In this document: piece after piece, positions 32,404 through 41,226 of the stretch
Numbering within the stretch: the first letter of the stretch is position 1
Layout: each line of letters begins with the position of its first letter
From: Clostridia bacterium
Lineage (GTDB): Bacteria > Bacillota > Clostridia > Oscillospirales > CAG-272
Length of the DNA: 64,000 nucleotides
Reading direction: 5' to 3'
NCBI GenBank assembly: GCA_017504605.1
Contig: JAFVQW010000029.1
Location: 1-64,000 of the forward strand
Notes under the pieces: generated by a model
What the model was told of the DNA's origin: nothing
The model's database searches: none
What the model saw: only the letters and a program-made list of their open reading frames with translations
Position numbers and translations under genes: made by a program

Positions 32404-35400
32404 TTACTGCTTTGTCCTTTTTTTATTTTCGGTAAGCTCGGCGCGCTTTCTTTCCGCGGCGGTCGTGATGCTCTTAATCACCTTATTCGGCGAGAGCCAC
32501 CAATCGCGGCACCATACGCGAAGCACCTCCCAGCCACGAGCGGCGAGGAAGCGCGGCTTGTATACGTCGCGCTCAAGGGTAGACGACGAGCCGAGGAAGG
32601 CATCGCGGTCGAGCTCCACGCCGACGAGGTATCTGTCGGTGTCCTTGTCGTATACCGCAAGCGAGATTCTGCTCGATACGCCGCCGAGGCGGGTGTCTAC
32701 GGTGTAGCCGAGCTTCTCAAGCCTCTCCTTGATTTGCTCCTCTACGTCGGCACGGGTGGTCTGTATTCTATCAAGCGCCCGCTCGGGAGGGGAGAGCTCG
32801 GAGAGTATGGTATTAGCCTCGTCGTATCTCGATGCGGCAACCGCGCGCACGTAGGTGAGATATTTGCGAAGAAGCCTCGGTCCCTCGTGCTTAGAGCCCT
32901 CGACACGAAGCTCCTCGGGCTCAATGCTCGTGACGACGATAATCTTAGACCTCGCGCGCGTTATCGCGACGTTGAGACGGTTCTCGCCGCCCTCCTGTGA
33001 GAGTGAGCCGAAGGAGGTGTAAACCTTACCCTCCTCGTTTTTAGCATAGCCGACGGAGAAGATAATAATATCTCTCTCGTCACCCTGCACGTTCTCGAGG
33101 TTCTTGACGAAGATGCTCGTATCCTCGCCGTTTTCCACTCTGTGCCTTTCCTTAAGCATAGCCGAGCGGAAATCGGCGTTATCGCGCGAATAGAGGTCAA
33201 GCATATCGTTGATATGCGCCTGCTGGTCGCTGTTGAAGGTGATAATTCCTATGCTCTCGTTATTCTTCCGCTTCTTTAAAATCTCGGCGACAAGCTCCAC
33301 GACCTGCTTTGCCTCGGCGGTGTTACGTCTGTTAATCCACTGTCCGTCAACCTTGTATCTCTCAATCGGGCGTGTGCGACGGTTCTTCGAGATATTCGGC
33401 GCAATCTGGAGCCCTGACGAGTAGAACGCGGCGTTCGAGAAGGCAATCAGCTCCTCGTGGCGGGAGCGGTAGTGATAGGTGAGGCTCGCGCTCTCGTATC
33501 TCGCAACCGCGAGGTCGAGAAGGCTGTCAACCTCGAGAGCCGCCGCAACCGAGTTGTCCTCGATGTCCTCGGGGTCGGCACCGAGGTAGCGCTTCATAAA
33601 TGTCGCGCTCGGGCGAAGCTGCTTGTCGTCTCCCGCGACGACTATCGATTTACCGCGGTAAATCGAGGGAATTGTGTTTTCAATGAATACCTGCGAGGCC
33701 TCGTCGAAGATAACTATGTCGAAGAGGTTTTTCGTAAGGGGTAAAAGGTTCGATACGTTCTCGGGGGAGAGAAGCCAGCAGGGGAAGAGCGAGAGCACGA
33801 GCTCGCCGTACTCCTCCATCGTGCGGCGCACGGGCCAGAGCTTCTGCTTCTTCGAGATTTGGAAAAGATAGTTCTTCGCATCCTTGTGCTCGCCGTAGAG
33901 CTCGCTGTAGCCGCGAGCGCCGCTCGAGGCACAGATTTTGTGCGCGAGCTCGAGCTGCTGCTCCTTCAGTCTGTATATTTTCTCGGTAACGTCGTTATAT
34001 TTAAGAAGCCGTGAGAGCTCGCTTTCGCACTCGAGCTCGTAGCGGACGACCTCGTGGTAGATGCGTACCTCGAGGAGCTTGTCGATAATATCGAGATAGC
34101 TCTGGTAACTGCGCGAGGCGGTGTAGGCAAAGTTGAGCACGAGCAACTTATTTCTGTCAAGAGAGAGAAGAAGTCGGCTCACGTCGCGAAGAGCGATATA
34201 ATTATCGAGCGCCTCGTAAACGAGCTTGATATAAGAGGTATTACCGCGAAGAACGTTGTCTATTACCGCGAGGTATCCGTCGGGGGTTAAGACTCGCTTT
34301 AGGCAGTCGTACTCCTTTACGAAGGCCTCGGCGGCGCCGAGGGTATTCAGAAAATCGGCCTTGATTTTCTTCTTTGCCTTACCCGAGAAAAGCGGGCTCC
34401 TACCGCGAAGGCGCATCTCGAGCGAGACTATGGCATCGAGCTTTTTCTCATCGTGAAGCTCGCGGTAGTATGCGAGCACCTCTCTGTAATAGGGGTGCGC
34501 CGCGGTGTTGAAAAGGCCCTTCTTTGATTTCTGTATCTCGGTGAGCTCCGCCTTAACCTCTCCGAGTGTGCGAATGTCCACCTCGGGGAGCAGGTTGTCT
34601 ATAAGCGGGTTCTTCTCCTTGTTCTCCATAAAGCGGAAGTAGGTCTCGCCAAGGCTCATCGAGCGAATGGCAAAGAGCGCCTCGGAGAGCGCGCCGTAAT
34701 CGAGCGCGAGAAGCTCGGGGTCCTCGATAAGCCGCTTGTATATACCGTATTCGGTTGAATTCTTTGCAATATTCGACGACGAGGCGTACATCTCGGCGAG
34801 CGAGAGGCCAAACGGGCGCTTCGAGTTAAGCGTGTCGAACATACGCTGAAGCTCACCGTCCTCGGCGGCGATTTTCTCCTCAAGAGCGGCATACTCGGCG
34901 ATGAGGGCGGCGGTGTCGGTGCCGCTCGGTGCCGTGCTCGCCTGGTGCGCCGCAAGACACTTCTCGTAGAAGGCACGCTTCTGCTTACCCTCGTCGGTAA
35001 TATACATAGCCTGCTCGGAGAGCGTTCCGAGACGGTTGTAAACTACGTCGAGCGCCGCCTTCTTCTGCGAGACGACGAGCACGCTCTTGTGCTTCGAGAG
35101 CGCATCGGTGATGACGTTTACTATGGTCTGCGACTTACCGGTGCCGGGCGGGCCGTAGATAACCATATTTCCGTTTTTCGCAACACGCTTAACCACCTCG
35201 GACTGTGCGAAGTCGAGCATTTTTACGGCGTAGGAGGGCTCGGGCATCTCGGCACGGCGCGGAGTGCGCCTCGGCCTCACCTTCTTACGCTTGCCCGTTA
35301 AGAGAAGCTCGGAAAGCGCGTCGTTTGTGAGCTTGTCGCGCTCGAGCATGGTGTAGTCGTTATATATGGAGTTCGAGAGCGGAAATCTGCCGAGCACGGC

Positions 35401-36138
35401 GGCGTAGCGCACGGACAGCTCGGACTTCGTCTCGGGCTCCTTGAACCTCTCGTAGTTGAATATGTTTTTCGAGGTTGTGAGCTCTATTTTTACGTGGTCC
35501 GTCGCGAGATAATCCACAACGTCCTTGACCGAGTCGAACCTGTCGTAGATATTGTCGAGCTCGAGCTCGAGCGCATCGACGTTGATACGCTTCGACTGCG
35601 CGTAGGCGTAGACGAGCGCGGGGTTTATATGTACCTTCTCGGCGGTGTTGAGCCTGATTTCAGCCTCGCTGTCACCGATAATATCTATCTTTACGGGGAA
35701 GAGAAGAAGCGGCGCCTTGATGAGCGTCTTCGACGGCCCCTGAGGAATACAGCCGAAAACAAAGGGATAACCGAGATAGAGCTCGTATCTGCCGCTTTCG
35801 CGCTCGATTTCCTCAACCTCGCGACGCAGCTCCTTGAGACGGGTTACCTCTTTTTCTATCTTTTGCCTTGCCTCGGCGCGCTCGGTTTTAATTCCGCGGC
35901 CGCCCTCGATATTGACGAGCAGCTCGTCGGCCTCACCCTCGTTAATCAGGGAAAAGGGATATTTACCTTTCGACCAGAGAAACTCTACGAGCTCGGCAAC
36001 CTTGCCGTCGCGGCCCTCGAGAATACGGCCGACGTCGTATACGGAGCGTCCCTTAACGCTCTTGAGATAAAGGCACTTATTACTTCCGCCGATTTCAATC
36101 AGGCGTTCCTTGTAGTAGGTGTATATACCCTTTCTCAT
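32404..36138 (-). CDS. large SF1 helicase with N-terminal DUF4011-like region and C-terminal PD-(D/E)xK-type nuclease
   Basis: This 1244-residue protein has an N-terminal region resembling DUF4011 (KCLYLKSVKGRSVYDVG). The SF1 helicase core follows: Walker A IYGPPGTGKSQTIVNVITD (about residue 328), Walker B IVIFDEASQ (about 808), motif III AGDDKQLRPS and the late motifs VQGDERDIIIFSVGYAK and NVAITRARSKIIVV. The last 120 residues fit an MTES_1575-like nuclease with ELDRDAF (about 1177) and FLAARGWEVLRVW. Similar helicase-nuclease fusions act in DNA repair or phage defence; no partner genes lie here, so the role is open. GGAGGAAGG precedes the ATG. It has its own promoter. Confidence 0.85.
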   Translation of the reverse strand: MRKGIYTYYKERLIEIGGSNKCLYLKSVKGRSVYDVGRILEGRDGKVAELVEFLWSKGKYPFSLINEGEADELLVNIEGGRGIKTERAEARQKIEKEVTRLKELRREVEEIERESGRYELYLGYPFVFGCIPQGPSKTLIKAPLLLFPVKIDIIGDSEAEIRLNTAEKVHINPALVYAYAQSKRINVDALELELDNIYDRFDSVKDVVDYLATDHVKIELTTSKNIFNYERFKEPETKSELSVRYAAVLGRFPLSNSIYNDYTMLERDKLTNDALSELLLTGKRKKVRPRRTPRRAEMPEPSYAVKMLDFAQSEVVKRVAKNGNMVIYGPPGTGKSQTIVNVITDALSKHKSVLVVSQKKAALDVVYNRLGTLSEQAMYITDEGKQKRAFYEKCLAAHQASTAPSGTDTAALIAEYAALEEKIAAEDGELQRMFDTLNSKRPFGLSLAEMYASSSNIAKNSTEYGIYKRLIEDPELLALDYGALSEALFAIRSMSLGETYFRFMENKEKNPLIDNLLPEVDIRTLGEVKAELTEIQKSKKGLFNTAAHPYYREVLAYYRELHDEKKLDAIVSLEMRLRGRSPLFSGKAKKKIKADFLNTLGAAEAFVKEYDCLKRVLTPDGYLAVIDNVLRGNTSYIKLVYEALDNYIALRDVSRLLLSLDRNKLLVLNFAYTASRSYQSYLDIIDKLLEVRIYHEVVRYELECESELSRLLKYNDVTEKIYRLKEQQLELAHKICASSGARGYSELYGEHKDAKNYLFQISKKQKLWPVRRTMEEYGELVLSLFPCWLLSPENVSNLLPLTKNLFDIVIFDEASQVFIENTIPSIYRGKSIVVAGDDKQLRPSATFMKRYLGADPEDIEDNSVAAALEVDSLLDLAVARYESASLTYHYRSRHEELIAFSNAAFYSSGLQIAPNISKNRRTRPIERYKVDGQWINRRNTAEAKQVVELVAEILKKRKNNESIGIITFNSDQQAHINDMLDLYSRDNADFRSAMLKERHRVENGEDTSIFVKNLENVQGDERDIIIFSVGYAKNEEGKVYTSFGSLSQEGGENRLNVAITRARSKIIVVTSIEPEELRVEGSKHEGPRLLRKYLTYVRAVAASRYDEANTILSELSPPERALDRIQTTRADVEEQIKERLEKLGYTVDTRLGGVSSRISLAVYDKDTDRYLVGVELDRDAFLGSSSTLERDVYKPRFLAARGWEVLRVWCRDWWLSPNKVIKSITTAAERKRAELTENKKRTKQ

Positions 36139-36181
36139 ATCCTTCCTCCCAATATTTTAAAACATTAACCGATTATACTTA

Positions 36182-36210
36182 ATTTTAGCATATGCAAAGG
36201 AAAAAATCAA
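36182..36210 (-). promoter_or_regulatory. promoter of the helicase-nuclease gene
   Basis: On the minus strand TTGATT, 17 nt, TAAAAT, 44 nt before the start codon. Confidence 0.65.
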
Positions 36211-36355
36211 TATTATTTAATAAAAAAAGAGCCCCCGCTTTGTCGAAAAAATGCGCACGGTGCCGCATTAATGGCAAAGCTGCCGCATTTTTCCTTTTAT
36301 TTCGTCGGTAAAACAATATTTACATCGAAAAAAGCGGGAGAGCGCACATTCCGTC

Positions 36356-36384
36356 TTGACAACGGGGGGCGAATGTGCTTTAAT
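36356..36384 (+). promoter_or_regulatory. promoter of the serine acetyltransferase operon
   Basis: TTGACA, 17 nt, TTTAAT, 28 nt before the ATG at 36413. The 140 nt between this and the divergent helicase promoter hold two small TGCCGCATT-centred hairpins of unknown meaning. Confidence 0.7.
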
Positions 36385-36412
36385 ATGTATATAAATTGTG
36401 TGTGGAGGTCCT

Positions 36413-37270
36413 ATGAACTCGCATAAGCAGATTATTGAAAACACTCTTCGCAGGCTTGACGAGGCGAGCGAGCTGCGTTGCAGCTACTTCAGCCCGAGCG
36501 TTCCCTGCGTTCCCGACAGGAAAGAGGTCATAACGCTGATTAAATATATTCACGAGCTTATGTTCCCGGAGTATTTCCGCTCTCCCGAGCTTTCGGGTGT
36601 GTCGCGGCAGGCTCTGCTCGAGCGCGTCTTTCTTCTTCTAAAGCGGCAGATTGGCTCGGCCTTTTGCTTTCTTGATAAGGAAACCGCCGTTGATACCGAG
36701 GCACACGCCTACGCTATACTCGACAGGATACCCGAGGTTAAGGCGAAGCTGATTAAGGACGTTCAGGCCACCTTTGAGGGCGACCCCGCGGCTCGCTCGC
36801 CCGAGGAAATCATACTTTGCTACCCCGGCTTTTACGCCGTTTCGATTTACCGCATAGCCCACGAGTTTTATATCCGCAATATTCCCTATATCAGCAGAAT
36901 GATGACCGAATTTGCGCACGAGAAGACGGGTATAGATATACACGCGGGCGCTACTATCGGCGAGCACTTCTGCATCGACCACGGCACGGGCGTCGTAATC
37001 GGTGAGACGACCACGATAGGCGACAGGGTGAAGATATATCAGGGCGTTACCCTCGGCGCTAAGAGCTTCGAGCTTGACGGCGACGGCAATCCCGTGAAGG
37101 GAATTAAGCGCCACCCCGATATAGGCAACGATTGTATTATATATGCGGGCGCGACCATTCTCGGCGGTAAAACGCAGATTGGCGACGGCTCGGTTATCGG
37201 CGGTAACGTCTGGCTTACTCATTCGGTGCCCGCGGGCACGACCGTTTACTACGAGGGAGGCAAAAAATGA
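36413..37270 (+). CDS. serine O-acetyltransferase (EpsC/CysE type)
   Basis: This 285-residue enzyme makes O-acetylserine, the precursor of cysteine, from serine and acetyl-CoA. An N-terminal helical domain of about 175 residues is followed by the left-handed beta-helix of hexapeptide repeats: HAGATIGEHFCIDHGTGVVI, with the catalytic Asp-His pair, ETTTIGDRVKIYQGVTLGA and GNDCIIYAGATILGG. The extended N-terminal domain fits the longer EpsC subfamily. GGAGG lies 4 nt before the ATG. It overlaps the deacetylase gene by 4 nt. Confidence 0.92.
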   Translation: MNSHKQIIENTLRRLDEASELRCSYFSPSVPCVPDRKEVITLIKYIHELMFPEYFRSPELSGVSRQALLERVFLLLKRQIGSAFCFLDKETAVDTEAHAYAILDRIPEVKAKLIKDVQATFEGDPAARSPEEIILCYPGFYAVSIYRIAHEFYIRNIPYISRMMTEFAHEKTGIDIHAGATIGEHFCIDHGTGVVIGETTTIGDRVKIYQGVTLGAKSFELDGDGNPVKGIKRHPDIGNDCIIYAGATILGGKTQIGDGSVIGGNVWLTHSVPAGTTVYYEGGKK

Positions 37271-38196
37271 ATATAGACCTTAATTTCTTTCCCGGCTGGG
37301 TTAGAAAAAGCATCAGCTTTTCGATTGACGACGGAAACGTCACCTGTGACAGAAAATTTATAGAGATAACGAAGCCGCACGGCATAAAGGGTACCTTTAA
37401 TCTCTGCATCGACAGAATGCACGAGAGCCCCGAGTTTTATCGGGAATTCTACCGCGGCTACGAGATTTCGAACCACTGTAAATATCACCCCTTCGCGCTC
37501 CGCGACGAGGTGGAGTACGTCTACGCTACCGAGCCCTTCGATAAGGAGACCGCCGACAGGAGCCTCGCCTACCGTATAAACGACGAGGGGCTTACCTATA
37601 TTTTCGATAATTACCGCGGCGCGTGGGTCGGTGCGCTATCGGCCGAGGACTACGTGAGATGTGCCCTCATAAACACCGAGGCGCTCGAGGAAATCTTCGG
37701 CGAGGGAAGCGTGCGCGGCTTTGTCTGGCCCTTTGGCACGCAGTCCTCAAGGAGGACGAAGGAGGGGCTGCTTGCTAACGGCTTCACCGAGCTTCGTAAC
37801 GCCGGAAGATCGCGTGACCTCGACGGCTTCGCCATTCCGCGCGATAAAACCGAATGGAACTGCAACTCGCGACACAACGAGCTTCTCGAGGTCGCAAAAA
37901 TGTACGAGGAGTATGCCGACGACGGCGAGCTTAAGACCTTTATCTTCGGCGTTCACTCTGCCGACTTTGAGACCGATAAGGTCTGGCATATCCTCGAGAC
38001 CTTCTCGAAGGAATACGGTGACCGCCCCGATACCTATTACTATGCGACTGTCGGCGAGATTTTCGATTACGAGAAGGCTATAGAGGCTGCGGTAATCGCG
38101 GACGGTAAAATAACGAACAATTCCCACCTTACCCTTTATTTCACGGTGGACGGCGAGAGAAGGACGCTCGCGCCAAAATCCGAGATGAGCCTGTAA
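37267..38196 (+). CDS. polysaccharide deacetylase (NodB-fold) family protein
   Basis: This 309-residue protein has the NodB motif 1 FSIDDGN near residue 18, where two Asp residues bind metal and act as base. A His-containing YEISNHCKYHPF (about residue 65) supplies the other metal ligands, and the late GVHSADFE block also fits the fold. There is no signal peptide, so it is predicted to be cytoplasmic, unusual for a peptidoglycan deacetylase. Coupling to serine acetyltransferase by ATGA overlap suggests a small-molecule or sugar substrate. No specific substrate is assigned. Confidence 0.8.
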   Translation: MNIDLNFFPGWVRKSISFSIDDGNVTCDRKFIEITKPHGIKGTFNLCIDRMHESPEFYREFYRGYEISNHCKYHPFALRDEVEYVYATEPFDKETADRSLAYRINDEGLTYIFDNYRGAWVGALSAEDYVRCALINTEALEEIFGEGSVRGFVWPFGTQSSRRTKEGLLANGFTELRNAGRSRDLDGFAIPRDKTEWNCNSRHNELLEVAKMYEEYADDGELKTFIFGVHSADFETDKVWHILETFSKEYGDRPDTYYYATVGEIFDYEKAIEAAVIADGKITNNSHLTLYFTVDGERRTLAPKSEMSL

Positions 38197-38280
38197 AAAA
38201 GGCGAAAAATGTAATAAAACAATAAAAAAACGCACCAATCGGTGCCTTTCATAGAGTATTTTATCAACTGCAAATACAAC

Positions 38281-38316
38281 AAAAGGAGTACGGGCAATTT
38301 TGCCTGTACTCCTTTT
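38281..38316. terminator. long hairpin at the left of the copy-2 element
   Basis: AAAAGGAGTACGGGCA pairs with TGCCTGTACTCCTTTT with one G/T wobble. It would act as a terminator in either direction. Confidence 0.7.
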
Positions 38317-38340
38317 CACACCTCTTGCCCTACAAGGTAT

Positions 38341-38359
38341 AGTGTGTTACACTTTTTTT
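38341..38359 (+). terminator. short terminator-like hairpin before the copy-2 array
   Basis: AGTGT, loop GTT, ACACT, then a T-run of seven. Confidence 0.5.
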
Positions 38360-38370
38360 GGGTGGTAATA

Positions 38371-38580
38371 GGTGAAGTTTTCACTAACGTGAAAGTGAAG
38401 TTGCTTTGCAGTGAAGTTTGTGCTTCGCACAAGTGAAGTTAAGTTTGCCCACTTTGCCAAAGGCAAAACTTCACTATCCGTAGGATAACTTCACTTACAT
38501 AGGGGTTCCCCGAAAGACACAGCGTGTATTTTGGGGGTTCACGTGGTAAACTTCACTTGCCCGAATGGGCAAACTTAGTT
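38371..38580. repeat. AGTGAAGTT hairpin array, copy 2
   Basis: GGTGAAGTT at 38371 and AGTGAAGTT at 38394, 38410 and 38432 have the same 23, 16, 22 nt spacing as copy 1. AACTTCACT lies at 38467, 38487 and 38549. Relative to copy 1 the stem TTTCGC/GCGAAA is TTTCAC/GTGAAA, and TTCGCC/GGCGAA is TTTGCC/GGCAAA: compensated pairs. An additional hairpin of about 45 nt (CCCCGAAA / TTTTGGGG) occupies the last interval. Confidence 0.85.
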
Positions 38581-38622
38581 GGGCGACCTGCTTTACCGCA
38601 GGTCGCCCAATCGGTGCGTTTT

Positions 38623-39384
38623 TTATTCTTCCTCGGAAATTTCCCCCGCATCGGGGTATCTTCCCGCGAGCTTAAAGCCGTCGATTTCGCCCTGACACAT
38701 AGCGTGGAAGAGTCGGTGCTTTAGCCCCTTGTTCGTGCGCTCGAGCTCGGCAAGGAGCTTCTTTATATTCTCCCTTTCGGTCATCTTGTCCTCGGGACAG
38801 AGCGAGGGCAGGGTGGGGAGCGACTGTCTGTTGGCGAAGTATATTACGTCCTTCTCGGTCGCGTAGAGAAGCGGACGGATAAGAGTTATTTTTCTGTTTG
38901 AGAGATACGTAACGGGCGAGAAGCAGCCGAGCCTACCCTCGAAGAAGAGATTCATAACGAAGGTCTCGACGGCATCGTCGTAGTGGTGCCCGAGGGCAAC
39001 CTTGTTACACCCCGCCTCGGTCGCCGCGGCGTGCAGAGAGCCGCGCCTCATCTTGGCACAGAGCGAGCAGGGGTTGCTCTCCCGTCTTACGTCGAAAATG
39101 ATTTTTGCAATCTCGGTTTTAACAACCCTGTATTCGACGTCGAGCGAGCGGCAAAAGTCGGCAATAGGCGAGAAATCTCCGCCCTCGAAGCCCATATCCA
39201 CCGTGATTGCGACGAGGTCGTAGTGCTTCGGGTAGAAGCGGCGCATAGCCGCGAGGGCAGATAAGAGAGCGAGCGAGTCCTTACCCCCCGAAATTCCGAC
39301 GGCAATTCTGTCGCCCTCCTCAATCATATTATAGTCGTCTGCGGCACGCCTGACGAAGCTCAGAAGCCGTTTCATTTCATTCAT
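38623..39384 (-). CDS. TtcA-family tRNA thiolation ATPase
   Basis: This 253-residue PP-loop ATPase has SGGKDSLALL (about residue 35) for ATP binding, SNPCSLCAKMRRG with the CxxC that holds a [4Fe-4S] cluster, and ALGHHYDDAVETFVMNLFF. These match TtcA, which adds sulfur to cytidine 32 of tRNAs. Close relatives do other thiolations, so the base is not certain. The start at 39384 has AAAGGG 7 nt upstream. It is divergent from the amidase gene. Confidence 0.88.
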   Translation of the reverse strand: MNEMKRLLSFVRRAADDYNMIEEGDRIAVGISGGKDSLALLSALAAMRRFYPKHYDLVAITVDMGFEGGDFSPIADFCRSLDVEYRVVKTEIAKIIFDVRRESNPCSLCAKMRRGSLHAAATEAGCNKVALGHHYDDAVETFVMNLFFEGRLGCFSPVTYLSNRKITLIRPLLYATEKDVIYFANRQSLPTLPSLCPEDKMTERENIKKLLAELERTNKGLKHRLFHAMCQGEIDGFKLAGRYPDAGEISEEE

Positions 39385-39444
39385 AATCAAACCCTTTGGC
39401 TTTTGCGTATAATGTTAGTAAAGTATTTTTTTGGAGATAGCGAG

Positions 39445-40008
39445 ATGAGTATAAAAATTTATCTTGACCAGGGGCATAATCCCCGAGATTTCAATACCGG
39501 TGCCGAGGGCAACGGATATTACGAGCAGGACATAACCTACGATATAGGTCAGCGCCTCTACCGCAGACTGGCGGCAAACCCTAATTTCGAGGTTCGTCTC
39601 TCGCGCCCGACACCGAGTACGGTGCTCGGCAGCAGTAATTCGACGAGCCTGACCACACGTGTCAGAGAGGCGAACGCCTGGGGGGCCGACCTCTTCCTGT
39701 CGCTGCATACCAACGCCGCGGCGAACGAGAACGCCACGGGCTCTGAGGCCCTCGTTTACAGCCTTGACCTCCCCGTTCCGACGGGTGTTGCCGAGGATAT
39801 TCTCCGCGAATTAAATCTCACGACGGGCCTACGCAACAGAGGTGTTATAGCACGCCCCGGGCTCTACGTTCTTCGAAGAACAAATATGCCCGCCGTCCTC
39901 GTGGAAATGGGCTTTATAAGTAACGCCGCCGATGCAAATCTTATGGCAAATTCCCCCGAGCTCTTCGCCGAGGGAATTTATCGCGGTCTTGTTGACTATT
40001 ATTTTTAA
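39445..40008 (+). CDS. N-acetylmuramoyl-L-alanine amidase (Amidase_3)
   Basis: This 187-residue protein is a bare Amidase_3 catalytic domain that cuts between MurNAc and the stem peptide. Zinc ligands and base are visible: LDQGHNP, NGYYEQDI, LSLHTNAA and VEMGFISN. There is no signal peptide, SH3 or SPOR domain, so either export is non-classical or it acts on the spore or mother-cell side after engulfment. The ATG at 39445 has GGAGA upstream. A TATAAT about 30 nt before it lacks a good -35. Confidence 0.88.
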   Translation: MSIKIYLDQGHNPRDFNTGAEGNGYYEQDITYDIGQRLYRRLAANPNFEVRLSRPTPSTVLGSSNSTSLTTRVREANAWGADLFLSLHTNAAANENATGSEALVYSLDLPVPTGVAEDILRELNLTTGLRNRGVIARPGLYVLRRTNMPAVLVEMGFISNAADANLMANSPELFAEGIYRGLVDYYF

Positions 40009-40012
40009 GTAG

Positions 40013-40651
40013 TTACGCGAGGATAATCTCGGAAAGCGTGAGGTATTCCTCGGCGGCGGTGGGGGTAAGAGCCGTGATGTCGCGGCTCGCGCCGCAGCTC
40101 TCGCAGTATACCTGTATACCGCTGTCGGTGTATCTGAGGGCGGGGCGTGTAGCGCCGCAGGGGCACTTTACCTGTCCCTCGCTCTCGAGGTCGCGTACGA
40201 TAAAATTAATGGTATCGAACACCGCGGGGTCTATCGCCGTGTCGTCGGCATCGCCCTCCCTCGGCTGAATATCCGAGATTTCCTCGGCCTCGAGCGCCGT
40301 CATAATCCTCCCGAGCGCTGCGGCACTGTCGGTAACGGCAGATGCAATCTGCTCGTCGCTTCCGATAAAGGCTATATCCATACCCGAGAAGGGGCAGGGG
40401 AGTGCCGTAAGAGCGTCCCTTCCGACGAGCTCCTCGCTGATGTCGGTGCCGTGATTTTCCCCGCAGTAAACGCAGGGAACGGAAAGATGTATCCCGCCGC
40501 CGCGCCTCTTGGTTATATCAAGCGCGCTCTCGCCGCAGGAGCATTTTAGCCTAAGCATATCCGCCGCCGCGGTAAGTCCGCCGAGAAAGCCGACGGTAGC
40601 CTCGGCACAGGCGGGGCATCTGTAAGCAATCTGAGTTCTCCGAATATCCAT
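40013..40651 (-). CDS. uncharacterised protein with several CxxC/CxC zinc-ribbon motifs
   Basis: This 212-residue protein was not recognised by name. The N-terminal part has YRCPACAEA, LKCSCGESA and VPCVYCGENHG; the C-terminal part has VKCPCGAT and YCESCGAS, together enough cysteines for two or more zinc sites. An acidic Glu/Asp stretch lies between. It begins in the TAATG overlap with the DJ-1 gene stop, so the two are coupled. A role in RNA or protein binding is only a guess. Confidence 0.7.
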   Translation of the reverse strand: MDIRRTQIAYRCPACAEATVGFLGGLTAAADMLRLKCSCGESALDITKRRGGGIHLSVPCVYCGENHGTDISEELVGRDALTALPCPFSGMDIAFIGSDEQIASAVTDSAAALGRIMTALEAEEISDIQPREGDADDTAIDPAVFDTINFIVRDLESEGQVKCPCGATRPALRYTDSGIQVYCESCGASRDITALTPTAAEEYLTLSEIILA

Positions 40652-41190
40652 TATTCCTCCATAACCGAGCGTGAAATTTCGAGCGCGGCCTCGGGGCCCG
40701 CGAGCAGAGCCGTCAGCTCCTTCGCAAAGGCGAGGGCTACGCCCATACCGCGCGCCGTCGTAATATTACCGTCGGTTACTACGCTCTCGCCCGTGACGGT
40801 GGCACCGACGAGCTCGCTCTCGAAGCCGGGATAGCAGGTTGCACGTCTGCCGCGAAGAAGCCCGCGGCGGCCGAGGCACAGAGGAGCGGCGCATATGGCG
40901 GCAATTCTGCCGCCGTTTTTAATTACTGCGTTAATAATCTCGTCGGTGAAGGGCGAGGCATCGAGCTCGAGAGAGCCGGGCATACCGCCGGGAAGAATAA
41001 CCGTGCTGACCTCGTCGAGCCTTACCTCGTCTGCCGTCATATCGCAGACGACGGGGATTTTGTGAGAGCCGACGGCAATTTTGCCCTTGATGCCGACCGT
41101 GCGTGCATCAAGACCCGCGCGGCGTAAAACGTCAAGCGGGGTAAGCGCCTCTATTTCCTCAAATCCGTCTGCAAGTAAAATAGCAATCAT
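40651..41190 (-). CDS. DJ-1/PfpI family protein
   Basis: This 179-residue protein has the DJ-1 layout: LADGFEEIEALTPLDVLRRA at the N-terminus with the active-site Glu, VILPGGMPGS, and IAAICAAPLCLGRRG with the nucleophilic Cys at the elbow. Relatives act as deglycases, glyoxalases or chaperones. It is upstream of, and overlaps by 1 nt, the zinc-ribbon gene. It follows ftsK on the opposite side of a 36-nt gap. Confidence 0.9.
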   Translation of the reverse strand: MIAILLADGFEEIEALTPLDVLRRAGLDARTVGIKGKIAVGSHKIPVVCDMTADEVRLDEVSTVILPGGMPGSLELDASPFTDEIINAVIKNGGRIAAICAAPLCLGRRGLLRGRRATCYPGFESELVGATVTGESVVTDGNITTARGMGVALAFAKELTALLAGPEAALEISRSVMEE

Positions 41191-41226
41191 AAAAAATCTG
41201 CCTTTCTCCCGCTGAAATTGCGGGAA

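Larger units (their letters stand above)
38235..38617. repeat. composite element inserted in a terminator, flanked by an 11-bp direct repeat (copy 2)
   Basis: CCAATCGGTGC occurs at 38235-38245 and 38607-38617. Removing one copy and everything between restores AAAAAACGCACC-AATC-GGTGCGTTTTTT, a perfect 12-bp bidirectional terminator for the flanking convergent genes. The 361 nt between hold two terminator-like hairpins, the AGTGAAGTT array and a 13-bp terminal hairpin (38579-38610). No coding frame was seen in 38197-38622. Confidence 0.75.

Noticed and set aside
39409..39414. TATAAT as amidase promoter
   Set aside because: No acceptable -35 box at 16-18 nt; left out of the feature list.
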